64,000 bases of DNA from Bradyrhizobium sp. CCH5-F6. GTDB lineage: Bacteria > Pseudomonadota > Alphaproteobacteria > Rhizobiales > Xanthobacteraceae. Shown here piece after piece: positions 36,204 to 45,064 of the stretch. The DNA lies in the NCBI RefSeq assembly GCF_001556045.1, contig NZ_LSIC01000124.1:111162-175161 (forward strand), written 5' to 3'. Within the stretch, counting starts at the first letter, position 1. Every line of letters begins with the position of its first letter. The notes beneath the pieces are model-generated. The model ran no database searches and had not been told where the DNA came from. It saw nothing but the letters and a program-made list of their open reading frames with translations. The position numbers and the translations under genes were made by a program.

Positions 36204-36602
36204 ATGGTTTTGCTCAGTCGGTTGGCGTATGCGGCACTTGCAATGCTCGCGATGTCCTCGCTCGCTCGCGCCGAGGAGGGGTTCCCCTTCGGCACCGAGA
36301 TGACGCTGGAAGCGCTGCCGCAGCCTGGCTCGAAGCGAATTCCGAACATCGAGATCGGCGACCATGGCGAGGTCGTGCTGGAGCTCTGGTGCAAGGGCGG
36401 CAAGGGCCAGTTCTCCGTTGCCGGCAACACCGTGATCTTCGTTCCCGGGCAGATCCAGGATCGCAACTGCCCGCCGGCGAGAGCGCAGGCCGATGACGAA
36501 CTCGTCGCGGCGCTCGGCAGCGTCGAGACCTGGAAGCGCCAAGGCGATGTGCTCACGCTCGTCGGTCCCAAGCCGCTGCGCTTTCGCACGACGGGGAATT
36601 AG
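36204..36602 (+). CDS. small secreted META/HslJ-like protein
   Basis: A 132-residue protein with a signal peptide (MVLLSRLAYAALAMLAMSSLARA). The mature part resembles the META/HslJ fold: MTLEALPQPGSKRIPNIEIG, then FSVAGNTVIFVPGQIQ and a final VLTLVGPKPLRFRTTG, alternating beta strands that end in the usual xLxLxGxxxLxFxR pattern. Two Cys (LWCKGGKG and RNCPPA) may pair. HslJ-type proteins are tied to heat or antibiotic tolerance in some enterics; here the role is unknown. Start ATG at 36204 opens the signal directly. A repeat element follows at 36617. Confidence 0.75.
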   Translation: MVLLSRLAYAALAMLAMSSLARAEEGFPFGTEMTLEALPQPGSKRIPNIEIGDHGEVVLELWCKGGKGQFSVAGNTVIFVPGQIQDRNCPPARAQADDELVAALGSVETWKRQGDVLTLVGPKPLRFRTTGN

Positions 36603-36616
36603 CGTCTCGCTGGCTG

Positions 36617-36717
36617 TCGTACTCCGGCTTGACCGGGGTACCCAGTACGCCGTGACCCATCGATTCAACTACTGCCGTCTCGGAGTACTGGATCGCCCGG
36701 TCGAGCCGGGCGATGAC
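36617..36717. repeat. composite palindromic repeat (family E, copy 1)
   Basis: A 101-base element: CGTACTC-type left end, hairpin CCGGCTTGACCGG, CCCAGTACGCCG, a central CATCGATTCAA and ACTGCCGTCTC, then GTACTGGATC, hairpin CCCGGTCGAGCCGGG and ATGACA. The same order of blocks occurs at 41094-41196, which defines the family. CCAGTAC and GTACTGG are an inner inverted pair. Confidence 0.8.
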
Positions 36718-36734
36718 ACCGACCTGGGGCTATC

Positions 36735-37946
36735 TCACTTCCACTCCGATTTGTCGGCGTCCCAGCGCTGCCCCTTGAGCTCCTTGGCGAGCGCCTCGAT
36801 CGAGCCGTTGTCGTCGGGCAGATCGCCTTCTTCGTCCAGGCTCGCGTCTTCTGACAGATTGAGCTTTGGACCGCTGCTCTCGTCGGCGGTCGTGGTCGCG
36901 GGGCTGCCGATCCACAGCATGAGCTTGTCGGTCGTGCCGGGCTTGTCCGGCGAGACGAGCCCTGCGACCTCGACCGTGTCGGTGAGCTCGAGCGCCGGAA
37001 AATCCTGGTTGGGGCGCTTGAACACGAGCTTGAGCTTGCCGGTCGCCGGGTTGAAGCTCTGCGAGACCGGCTTGGCGGCGAGCGTCCTGCTCAGCACGCT
37101 CGCCACCTTGGTCGCAAGCTTGCCCTTGTCGATCTTGTCGCCCTCGCGCCAGTCCGCCGCGGGGAAGCGGATGGTGCGGTCCATCTCGGTCATGCCAGCG
37201 GTCCAGCCTGCGGCCGTGACGCCGGGCATCGCCTTGAATTTCGACAGCAGCGCGCCGGCGCGCTCGGGATCGACCGACATGTTGATGGTCTGCTCCCCCG
37301 CGCGCAGCGCATCGCAGCCGACGGTGAGGCTGGTCAGCGTCACCTCGATCTCCTGGCCCTTCAGGCTCTTCAGGAAGTCGGTTGCAGTGTCGAGCTTGAC
37401 CTTGACCGCGATCGCTTCCGGCGAGACGTCGGTGAAATCCTTCGGCTGCGGCGTGATGCCGTCGTCGGAAGTCTGGTTGTCCAGAAATTCCCTTTCGCTG
37501 AGATCCGAATTGTCGGAGGAGGTGACCTCCGTCACCGCCTGGCCGACCGCGATCTGGCCGCGGAATTCGAACGCGTCGCCGGACTGTTTGCGCAGCAGCT
37601 TGACGCTGACCGGCGACTTCTCAATGATGCTCTGCGTCGTCCCCGTCAGAGTCTGGCCGGCGACCTGGAGATTGACCACGAAGCGGTCCTTGCGGTCGGA
37701 ATTCTTCGCGACCGGATAGCAGACGTCGAGCACCGCCGCGGTGACCGTCTTGCCCTGGCGCGTCTCCTTCAGGATCACGTCGGCATTGCCGTCCATCAGC
37801 CCGTCGAGCGAGGTGAAATAGCGCGTCTCGGTTCCGCCCGGCGCCGCGGCTTTCGGCGACAGCTTCATCTGGGCGGGCGCGGGGTGCGGCGAAACGGCGA
37901 GCAGGGCCGCCAACACGGCTGTCGAACAAACCAGAAGCGCACGCAT
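36735..37946 (-). CDS. secreted protein of unknown function (403 residues)
   Basis: A 403-residue protein with a signal peptide (MRALLVCSTAVLAALLAVSPHPAPAQ). The mature part is beta-rich with repeated patterns DRKDRFVVNLQVAGQTLTG, VTLTSLTVGCDALR and KLKLVFKRPNQ, and ends in an acidic segment LNLSEDASLDEEGDLPDDNG. I do not recognise a named family. Two Cys remain after the signal (VLDVCYPV, TVGCDAL). It is the last gene before groEL's terminator region, on the same strand, with 88 bases between its ATG and that terminator. It is probably periplasmic. Start is the ATG opening the signal peptide. Confidence 0.75.
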   Translation of the reverse strand: MRALLVCSTAVLAALLAVSPHPAPAQMKLSPKAAAPGGTETRYFTSLDGLMDGNADVILKETRQGKTVTAAVLDVCYPVAKNSDRKDRFVVNLQVAGQTLTGTTQSIIEKSPVSVKLLRKQSGDAFEFRGQIAVGQAVTEVTSSDNSDLSEREFLDNQTSDDGITPQPKDFTDVSPEAIAVKVKLDTATDFLKSLKGQEIEVTLTSLTVGCDALRAGEQTINMSVDPERAGALLSKFKAMPGVTAAGWTAGMTEMDRTIRFPAADWREGDKIDKGKLATKVASVLSRTLAAKPVSQSFNPATGKLKLVFKRPNQDFPALELTDTVEVAGLVSPDKPGTTDKLMLWIGSPATTTADESSGPKLNLSEDASLDEEGDLPDDNGSIEALAKELKGQRWDADKSEWK

Positions 37947-38034
37947 TGATGGGAACCTCGCGCAATCGAATCGGCGCGCCACCGTAGTGGGTTTTGCCCG
38001 CTGGTTGAATCGGAAAGCGAAAGAGCAGGGTGGG

Positions 38035-38065
38035 CAAAAAAGAAGGCCGCCCGGAGGCGGCCTTC
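38035..38065 (-). terminator. rho-independent terminator after groEL
   Basis: On the minus strand GAAGGCCGCC and GGCGGCCTTC form a perfect 10-pair stem with a TCCG loop, followed by TTTTTTGCCC. It lies 24 bases after the groEL stop and ends the groESL transcript. Confidence 0.92.
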
Positions 38066-38089
38066 GCAAAACTGTCGTGATTAGGAGGC

Positions 38090-39912
<1,823 letters not shown>

Positions 39913-39946
39913 GCGACCCATTCAGCGGCTGTTCAGGCGGATGGCC

Positions 39947-40243
39947 TTAGGCCAGCACGCCCATGATGTCCGACTCCTTCATGATCAGGAGCTCTTCGTT
40001 GTCGATCTTGACCTCGGTGCCCGACCACTTGCCGAACAGCACGCGGTCGCCGACCTTGAGGTCGATCGGAATCAGCTTGCCGGTCTCGTCGCGGCCGCCC
40101 GGGCCGACGGCGACGATCTCGCCCTGGGAGGGCTTTTCCTTGGCGGTGTCGGGAATGATGATGCCGCCCTTGGTCTTTTCCTCGGCGTCGATACGTTTGA
40201 CCACGACACGGTCATGCAGCGGACGAAATTTGGATTTAGCCAT
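39947..40243 (-). CDS. groES: co-chaperonin GroES (Hsp10)
   Basis: A 98-residue co-chaperonin: [20 protein letters not shown], the mobile loop [19 protein letters not shown] with the IIIP hydrophobic contact, and [19 protein letters not shown]. It caps GroEL as a heptamer. It is the first gene of groESL; a sigma70-like promoter (40374-40402) and CIRCE (40336-40362) precede it. ATG at 40241-40243 is preceded by CCAAAGGGAAACGTC, with AAGGG as ribosome site. Confidence 0.98.
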   Translation of the reverse strand: MAKSKFRPLHDRVVVKRIDAEEKTKGGIIIPDTAKEKPSQGEIVAVGPGGRDETGKLIPIDLKVGDRVLFGKWSGTEVKIDNEELLIMKESDIMGVLA

Positions 40244-40335
40244 GACGTTTCCCTTTGGAGGCTCGCTTCGGAAGTAGTGGAAGTCGGTGGGGCGGCGCTT
40301 CCGTCCACCCCCTCCTCGAGGACTGAACGGCGCGC

Positions 40336-40362
40336 TTAGCAATCGGGCTTTCCGAGTGCTAA
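40336..40362 (-). promoter_or_regulatory. CIRCE operator (HrcA site)
   Basis: TTAGCAATC-N9-GAGTGCTAA at 40336-40362 matches the CIRCE consensus TTAGCACTC-N9-GAGTGCTAA with one mismatch per side at most. It lies between the groES promoter and its start codon, overlapping the expected transcription start, so HrcA repressor would block groESL at normal temperature. Confidence 0.95.
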
Positions 40363-40373
40363 TAGTGGGCCCG

Positions 40374-40402
40374 GAAATATGGCTTGGCCGCGATCCTGTC
40401 AA
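40374..40402 (-). promoter_or_regulatory. sigma70-type promoter of groESL
   Basis: On the minus strand TTGACA (40397-40402) is followed after exactly 17 bases by TATTTC (40374-40379). The CIRCE element begins 11 bases after the -10 hexamer. The spacing and the consensus -35 make this a convincing housekeeping promoter, with repression rather than a heat-shock sigma factor as the control. Confidence 0.8.
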
Positions 40403-40558
40403 GCAAAGGTGGTTAAGCGATTGTTGAGGCGGATATAGGATGGTGGGATTGGAAACTCGTTCGGGGCGCCGGCGTATACAACGACGTCATTGCTCCGGCA
40501 GCGGTTTTGCGCTTGGCTGCGGGAGGGGTGCGGCCATGGTTTTGTTCGGGGGAATGCC

Positions 40559-41080
40559 ATGATCAGTTCGGCTCACGCGCGCACGGTTGCCAATCTGGCA
40601 GCCGCCTCTTGTCTGGCGCTGTTGCTGGGCGCCTGCGGCGGCGGCATGAGCCTGCCGTCCTTCTCGTCGTCCTCGCCGCCGCCCGAAGCCGAGCCCGGTA
40701 CAGCTCCGGAAATGCCCGCCACCATCCGCGCCGACGAGATCGTCGGCCGCTGGGGTCTCGCCTCGTTCCAGAACCCGGCCGACCGCGCCCGCACCGAGAA
40801 GATGGCGCGTGAGCAATGCAGGAATCCCTATGTGATCACTGCTGGTTCCTCCGGCGGCGTGATCATGCATCTCGCCGACCAGGCGACGCCCCAGGAGCTG
40901 CGGCTGAAAGGCTCGCCGAGCGGCAAGAACTACATCGGACCCGCCGGCCCCACTCCGGGCGAGCAGGACCGCGAGATCATCTCCTTCGACGGCCGCGTCC
41001 TGATCACCCGTTTCATCGACAAGGACGCAGCCAACCGCTACGGCAACATGGTCTACGTCCGCTGCGCGCCCCGGGCGTGA
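40559..41080 (+). CDS. lipoprotein of unknown function
   Basis: A 173-residue lipoprotein precursor. The signal peptide ends in a lipobox ALLLGAC with the lipidated Cys near residue 23, followed by a Gly/Ser/Pro linker (GGGMSLPSFSSSSPPP). The globular part carries EIVGRWGLASFQNPADRARTE, then GVIMHLADQATPQELRLKG and FDGRVLITRFIDKDAANRYGNMVYVRC. The pattern GRWxxxxF...A resembles small lipocalin-like or protease-inhibitor-like outer-membrane lipoproteins, but I cannot name the family. The ATG at 40559 is divergent from groES. It is followed by a family E repeat and a bidirectional terminator. Confidence 0.75.
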   Translation: MISSAHARTVANLAAASCLALLLGACGGGMSLPSFSSSSPPPEAEPGTAPEMPATIRADEIVGRWGLASFQNPADRARTEKMAREQCRNPYVITAGSSGGVIMHLADQATPQELRLKGSPSGKNYIGPAGPTPGEQDREIISFDGRVLITRFIDKDAANRYGNMVYVRCAPRA

Positions 41081-41093
41081 GTTTCTCTCCGTC

Positions 41094-41196
41094 GTCATGC
41101 CCCGCGAAGGCGGGGCATCCAGTACGCCGCGGCCCTTCGATTCAATCACTGCCGTCTCTGGAATACTGGATCGTCCGCCTTCGCGGACGATGACAG
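41094..41196. repeat. composite palindromic repeat (family E, copy 2)
   Basis: A 103-base element with the same block order as the copy at 36617: CGTCATG end, hairpin CCCCGCGAAGGCGGGG, ATCCAGTACGCCG, TTCGATTCAA, ACTGCCGTCTC, ATACTGGATC, hairpin GTCCGCCTTCGCGGAC and ATGACAG. The hairpin sequences differ between copies but their base pairing is kept. Confidence 0.82.
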
Positions 41197-41212
41197 CGAG
41201 GACGAGGACAAC

Positions 41213-41246
41213 AAAAAACGCCGGCTTTCGCCGGCGTTTTGTTTTT
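41213..41246. terminator. bidirectional rho-independent terminator
   Basis: ACGCCGGC (41218-41225) pairs with GCCGGCGT (41230-41237) around a TTTC loop. A run of A lies on the left and TTTTGTTTTT on the right, so it can end both the lipoprotein transcript and the cheZ-like transcript that faces it. Confidence 0.85.
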
Positions 41247-41263
41247 CTCCGTGTCCCGTCCGC

Positions 41264-42049
41264 TCAGTCGAACAACGCGTCGATGTCGTCCTGCGAAGCA
41301 TGGCCGACCTCGCCGGCGAGCTTCGGGCCGTTGAGGAGCTTCTCGTCCTCGCTGCGGTTGTCGACCTGCGCGGGCACATGGGCCTTGATCGCGTCGACGC
41401 CGCCCCAGATGTCCATCATCGCATTGATGTGCTGCTCGATGAACTTCATGGTGGTCATGACCTTGCTGATGCGCTGGCCAGTGAGGTCCTGGAAGTTGCA
41501 GGCTTCGAAGATCGAGATGACGCGTTCCTGGATGTCGTCGGCGAGCCGCTTCTGCTGATCGGCCGAGTCCACCTTGGACATTGCGCTGGCGGCCTGGTCG
41601 ATCGATTCCGCGGCTTCGAGAATTTGCTGGGTCGCCTGCTCGGTGCCGCCGACCACCGCGCCGAGCTCGCCATTGACCTTGGCCATCTCGCCGCCGTCGA
41701 AGCTCTTGCCGTGCAGCGTCGCGATCTCGCGCTTGGTGCGATCGATGGCGTCGTGGATGAGGTCGAGCTCGACCTTCAGCTTCTCGCACTGCTCGATCTG
41801 CGCCCGGTAGGTTTCGAGCATGGTACGCGCTTCGGCAAGCTCGTGCGCCGTCGAGGCGTCGATCGCCGCCATGGCGGCGCTTCCGGACAGCGGAGCCGCG
41901 GCGACGCCCTTCGCCATCTGTGCGCGGATCGCGCGCAGCTCGGCCATGATCTCGCTGTGCATCGGGGGTACCTCTTCAGCCACGTCTAGTGTGGGCATCT
42001 CGCCACCGACGATATCTTCGACACGAAAACGCTTGCGGTGAACAGCCAT
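41264..42049 (-). CDS. CheZ-like chemotaxis protein phosphatase
   Basis: A 261-residue protein with the CheZ layout: a long helical hairpin whose central part reads ISIFEACNFQDLTGQRISKVM (FQDLTGQ contains the catalytic Gln region), and a C-terminal peptide SQDDIDALFD, the motif that tethers CheZ to CheY. The N-terminal 90 residues differ from enteric CheZ and are typical of alphaproteobacterial versions. It would dephosphorylate CheY-P near the flagellar motor or receptors. No other chemotaxis gene is nearby, so it is an orphan. Start ATG at 42047-42049. Confidence 0.85.
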   Translation of the reverse strand: MAVHRKRFRVEDIVGGEMPTLDVAEEVPPMHSEIMAELRAIRAQMAKGVAAAPLSGSAAMAAIDASTAHELAEARTMLETYRAQIEQCEKLKVELDLIHDAIDRTKREIATLHGKSFDGGEMAKVNGELGAVVGGTEQATQQILEAAESIDQAASAMSKVDSADQQKRLADDIQERVISIFEACNFQDLTGQRISKVMTTMKFIEQHINAMMDIWGGVDAIKAHVPAQVDNRSEDEKLLNGPKLAGEVGHASQDDIDALFD

Positions 42050-42240
42050 CAGGATACTCCCCCCACCTCACTCACGCGTCTTTGTAGACAGAAGCGATTT
42101 AACACGAGGTTCACAACCGGAACTGAAGGGGCGGCTGCGCGCGACGCTGCGCAAAGAAGCGGTTAACCATGGAGGCGCGGCGTTCATCGAAAATAAACGC
42201 TGATCGCCAAATTGCGCCGCCACTCGCGACGTGGTGAATC

Positions 42241-42285
42241 CAAAAGCCCGTTTCGTTTACCAAACAAAACGGCTTTTGCTTTTTA
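42241..42285 (+). terminator. strong terminator-like hairpin upstream of the L,D-transpeptidase
   Basis: CAAAAGCC (42241-42248) pairs with GGCTTTTG (42271-42278); the stem continues, with one bulge and one mismatch, through GTTT-GTTT against AAAC-AAAC, closing on an ACC loop. It is followed by CTTTTTATT on the plus strand only. No annotated plus-strand gene ends here: this is within the 317-base divergent gap (42050-42366) between the cheZ-like and L,D-transpeptidase genes. Confidence 0.7.
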
Positions 42286-42366
42286 TTGACCACGTCGCCG
42301 GCGCCGTCCAGCCGGGCACCTTCCAACGGCGCGTGCGATCCAGACGAAACAGTACAGAGTACGTCG

Positions 42367-43167
42367 ATGTTCAAGAAAATGTCCGTCGCGCTGCTCGGCA
42401 GCGCTTGCACCTTCATTGCCGGCGCGAACGGCGCCAGCGCCTTCGACAACAGCGTGCCGAACGATCCGCCGGCGGTGCTTTATGCGCCGCAGGTGCCGCC
42501 GGCACCGGTGCGCGTCGCCTCCAATGCGAACATGGGTGGCGGATTCATCGAGTTCCTGTTCGGCGATGGTCCGGGTCGAGGTCCGGCTTACGCGCCGCAG
42601 CAGCCGGTGTATCAGCAGCAGCCGGCTTACTACGACCAGCGTCGCCTGCCGCCGATGGGCGAGCCGCAGATGCAAGGTGCAGCTCTTCAGCAGGAGGCGG
42701 TGGACCCGCGGCAGCGTCCGCTCGATCCGAAATTCGAGAAACAACTCGTTGACTATAACGGCAATGAAAGTCCCGGCACGATCGTGGTCGATACGCCGAA
42801 CAAGTTCCTCTACCTCGTCGAGGGCAATGGCAGGGCGATGCGCTACGGCATCGGCGTCGGCCGTCCCGGCTTCACCTGGTCCGGCGTGAAGTCGATCACC
42901 GCCAAGCGGGAATGGCCGGACTGGACGCCGCCGAAGGAAATGCTCGCGCGCCGTCCCGATCTGCCCCGGCACATGGAAGGCGGTCCGGAAAATCCTCTCG
43001 GCGCCCGCGCGATGTATCTCGGCTCGACTCTCTATCGCATTCACGGCTCCAACGAGCCCTGGACCATCGGCACCAACGTCTCATCCGGTTGCATCCGCAT
43101 GCGCAACGAGGACGTCATCGACCTCTACGGCCGCGTCAATGTCGGCACCAAAGTCGTGGTGATGTGA
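42367..43167 (+). CDS. L,D-transpeptidase (YkuD domain)
   Basis: A 266-residue periplasmic enzyme. Signal peptide about 1-25 (MFKKMSVALLGSACTFIAGA), then a Pro/Gln/Tyr-rich disordered region (about 60-110), then the YkuD domain. It has GTIVVDTPNKFLYLVEG, the catalytic HGSNEPWTIG and SSGCIRMRNEDVIDLY with the nucleophile Cys. L,D-transpeptidases make 3-3 peptidoglycan crosslinks or attach proteins to peptidoglycan. Ribosome site is weak; the ATG at 42367 opens the signal peptide. The terminator-like hairpin 80 bases upstream may control its expression. Confidence 0.92.
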   Translation: MFKKMSVALLGSACTFIAGANGASAFDNSVPNDPPAVLYAPQVPPAPVRVASNANMGGGFIEFLFGDGPGRGPAYAPQQPVYQQQPAYYDQRRLPPMGEPQMQGAALQQEAVDPRQRPLDPKFEKQLVDYNGNESPGTIVVDTPNKFLYLVEGNGRAMRYGIGVGRPGFTWSGVKSITAKREWPDWTPPKEMLARRPDLPRHMEGGPENPLGARAMYLGSTLYRIHGSNEPWTIGTNVSSGCIRMRNEDVIDLYGRVNVGTKVVVM

Positions 43168-43172
43168 TCGCG

Positions 43173-43193
43173 CCACCTTCTCCCACAAGGGGA
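43173..43193. repeat. short hairpin repeat after the L,D-transpeptidase gene
   Basis: CCTTCTCCC and GGGGAGAAGG form a 9-pair stem with an ACAA loop. The words match the outer arms of the family B repeat at 18665, so it may be a remnant. A similar short hairpin, CCTCTCCCATGGGGAGAGG, occurs at 55543-55561. Confidence 0.55.
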
Positions 43194-43228
43194 GAAGGGA
43201 AGATACCTGCGCGATAGCTGAAAATATA

Positions 43229-43258
43229 AACGGCCGCCCTGTAGGCGGCCGCTTTGCT
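43229..43258. terminator. bidirectional terminator
   Basis: CGGCCGCC (43231-43238) and GGCGGCCG (43244-43251) form a perfect stem with a CTGTA loop. The right side is CTTTGCTT; the left, read on the minus strand, is TTTATATTTTC. It can end the L,D-transpeptidase transcript and, in the other direction, the DUF2076 transcript. Confidence 0.75.
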
Positions 43259-43279
43259 TGGGGCGTTACACAGCAGCCC

Positions 43280-44092
43280 TTACGCGTAATCGCTGCCGCC
43301 GTCGTCTCCGTCGCCGAAATCGCTGTCGTCGGCCATGTCCATGTTGTCGTCGTGATCGTCGTAGTTCTGATCGTTGTTGTTCCGGTCGTCATTCGACGCC
43401 TGGTCGAAGAAGCCCTGGCGGGAATCGCGGTTCGATCCGATGTCGTTGACGCCGGCCTCGCGCGCGAGCGATCCGCCCGACTGGTCGCCGCCGCCCCAGG
43501 GGCTGCGGTCGCCCGCGGCGTTGGTGTCGCCAAAAGCCTGCTGATGCGATCCACCCATCATGCCGCGGATGCTGGAGAGCAGCAGCGAGCCGCCGACGAC
43601 GCCGGCCGCCGCCGCCGCCGCCGTGCCCAGAAACGAGCCGCCGCCACCGCCGACCGGCGGCGCGCCAAAGCCTTGGCCGGGAGCTTGGCCCGGACCTTGG
43701 CCGTAAGCCGGCGGCTGGCCATAACCCGGCTGACCCTGTTGCATCGCCTGACCGCTATTCCAGGTGGGGCGCGAATCGCGCGGAGGCACATTCGGAACCG
43801 AGCCCCGCGACGGGCCTCCGCCGAACAGCGTATCGCGCATCGAATCCAGGAAGCCGCCGGACTGGGCCGGCTCGGGCGCATGACCCGCTTCCAGTTCCTG
43901 GATCCGGGCATGGGCGCGCTTCAGCGCTTCGTCCTGCAGCAGCACGGTCTGCGTCAGCGCATAGACGGCGCCGGGCGCCTTGCGCAGGCCGTCGGAGATC
44001 GCGGCGATCGCATCGGGATCGCGCGGTGCATTTTCCAGCTTTGAAAGCCGGTCGAAAAGGTCGTCGACGAGCTGGCGTTCCTGCGGCGTCAT
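43280..44092 (-). CDS. DUF2076 domain-containing protein
   Basis: A 270-residue protein of the DUF2076 family, present in many alpha- and gammaproteobacteria. It begins MTPQERQLVDDLFDRLSKLE, the highly conserved helical segment, and continues with GAVYALTQTVLLQDEALKRA. The middle is Gly/Gln/Pro-rich (GQPGYGQPPAYGQGPGQAPG), then comes a GGGGGSFLGTAAAAAAGVVGGSLLLSSI hydrophobic glycine-rich segment, perhaps membrane-associated. The C-terminal third is Asp/Asn-rich (DDHDDNMDMADDSD). Function unknown; some members are periplasmic ligand-binding sensors. The ATG at 44090-44092 fits the family start. Confidence 0.88.
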   Translation of the reverse strand: MTPQERQLVDDLFDRLSKLENAPRDPDAIAAISDGLRKAPGAVYALTQTVLLQDEALKRAHARIQELEAGHAPEPAQSGGFLDSMRDTLFGGGPSRGSVPNVPPRDSRPTWNSGQAMQQGQPGYGQPPAYGQGPGQAPGQGFGAPPVGGGGGSFLGTAAAAAAGVVGGSLLLSSIRGMMGGSHQQAFGDTNAAGDRSPWGGGDQSGGSLAREAGVNDIGSNRDSRQGFFDQASNDDRNNNDQNYDDHDDNMDMADDSDFGDGDDGGSDYA

Positions 44093-44218
44093 GATCTGTC
44101 TCCTTCGCGCAAAATCAAGCGCGCAGCAGATGTAGGGTTCCATTGTGGCCCCAACAGTGCCGGCCGGATTAAATTTCCGTATGCGACAAGCTGCCTCCAG
44201 GCCCGCTCTTCCCCGGTT

Positions 44219-45064
44219 TCATCCCAGCGTCACGTTGCTGTCCGTCAGCAAACGCGCAAAGGCGTCGCCGGCGAGATACGCATGCTCGCGCTCGCGCACG
44301 TCGGTCATCGGGTCGAGGCCGGCGAGCACGTCATCGACGAAGCCGGGGTGGCACATCACGAGGCCGCCGTCCGGCAGGCCGTCCAGGAACTGCCGCATCA
44401 GCGCGCCGAAATCGGCGGCGCGTGAAAAATCATAGGCGCCGGCGAAGCCGGGGTTGAAGCTGAGGCCGGCACCGCGGGCGCGGCGGCGGAATTGCGCGCT
44501 GAGACTATCGAGCACCAGCGCCTTTGGTGAGGCCAGCCGCTGCCGGAGCGGCAGATCGCGACCGCCCTGACGCACCCAGGCGTTCGGCGCAGTCTCAACG
44601 ACCGCATCGACGAAGCCGTCGCGCACCTGCGGGTAGAGCTGCACATGCTGGTGGCCGTCGACGAAGTCAGGAGTGCGCCCGAACGCGTCCGCAAACGCCG
44701 CCAGCTGCGCCTTGACCTCATTGCGGAAGAACTCACGGTCGAGCCGTCGCAAGACGCCCGCGCGCAGCAGCTTCGGAAAGGCCATGAACATGTCGCCGTC
44801 GAGCGGCCTGAAATGCATGGTGAGCGGCCGGAACGGCGCCGACAGCGTCACGTGCAATCCGATCGTGCAGCGCGGGCTCGTCCTGGCTGCGGACTGAAGC
44901 GCCTCGATCTCGCTGCGCGCGATCGCCGGGCCCACCATCATCACCGAGGTGGCGTTGAGGCGGCCGCGCTCGATCAGGTCGCGGATGGCGCGGTTGACGC
45001 CCGGGCTGATGCCGTAATCGTCGGCGCAGAGCCAGATCCGCCGCGGCCTTGCCGCCGCGCTCAT
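44219..45064 (-). CDS. ChbG/HpnK family deacetylase (YdjC-like)
   Basis: A 281-residue metal-dependent deacetylase of the ChbG/HpnK (YdjC) family. The first metal motif is CADDYGISPGVN, TIGLHVTLSAPF carries the conserved His, and VDGHQHVQLYP carries the metal-binding and catalytic His residues. LVMCHPGF near the end is also conserved. Members deacetylate chito-oligosaccharides; HpnK is linked to hopanoid or lipid sugar modification. Its ATG overlaps the stop of the upstream GT2 gene by four bases, so the two act together. The substrate is probably a lipid-linked acetylated sugar made by that partner. Confidence 0.88.
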   Translation of the reverse strand: MSAAARPRRIWLCADDYGISPGVNRAIRDLIERGRLNATSVMMVGPAIARSEIEALQSAARTSPRCTIGLHVTLSAPFRPLTMHFRPLDGDMFMAFPKLLRAGVLRRLDREFFRNEVKAQLAAFADAFGRTPDFVDGHQHVQLYPQVRDGFVDAVVETAPNAWVRQGGRDLPLRQRLASPKALVLDSLSAQFRRRARGAGLSFNPGFAGAYDFSRAADFGALMRQFLDGLPDGGLVMCHPGFVDDVLAGLDPMTDVREREHAYLAGDAFARLLTDSNVTLG

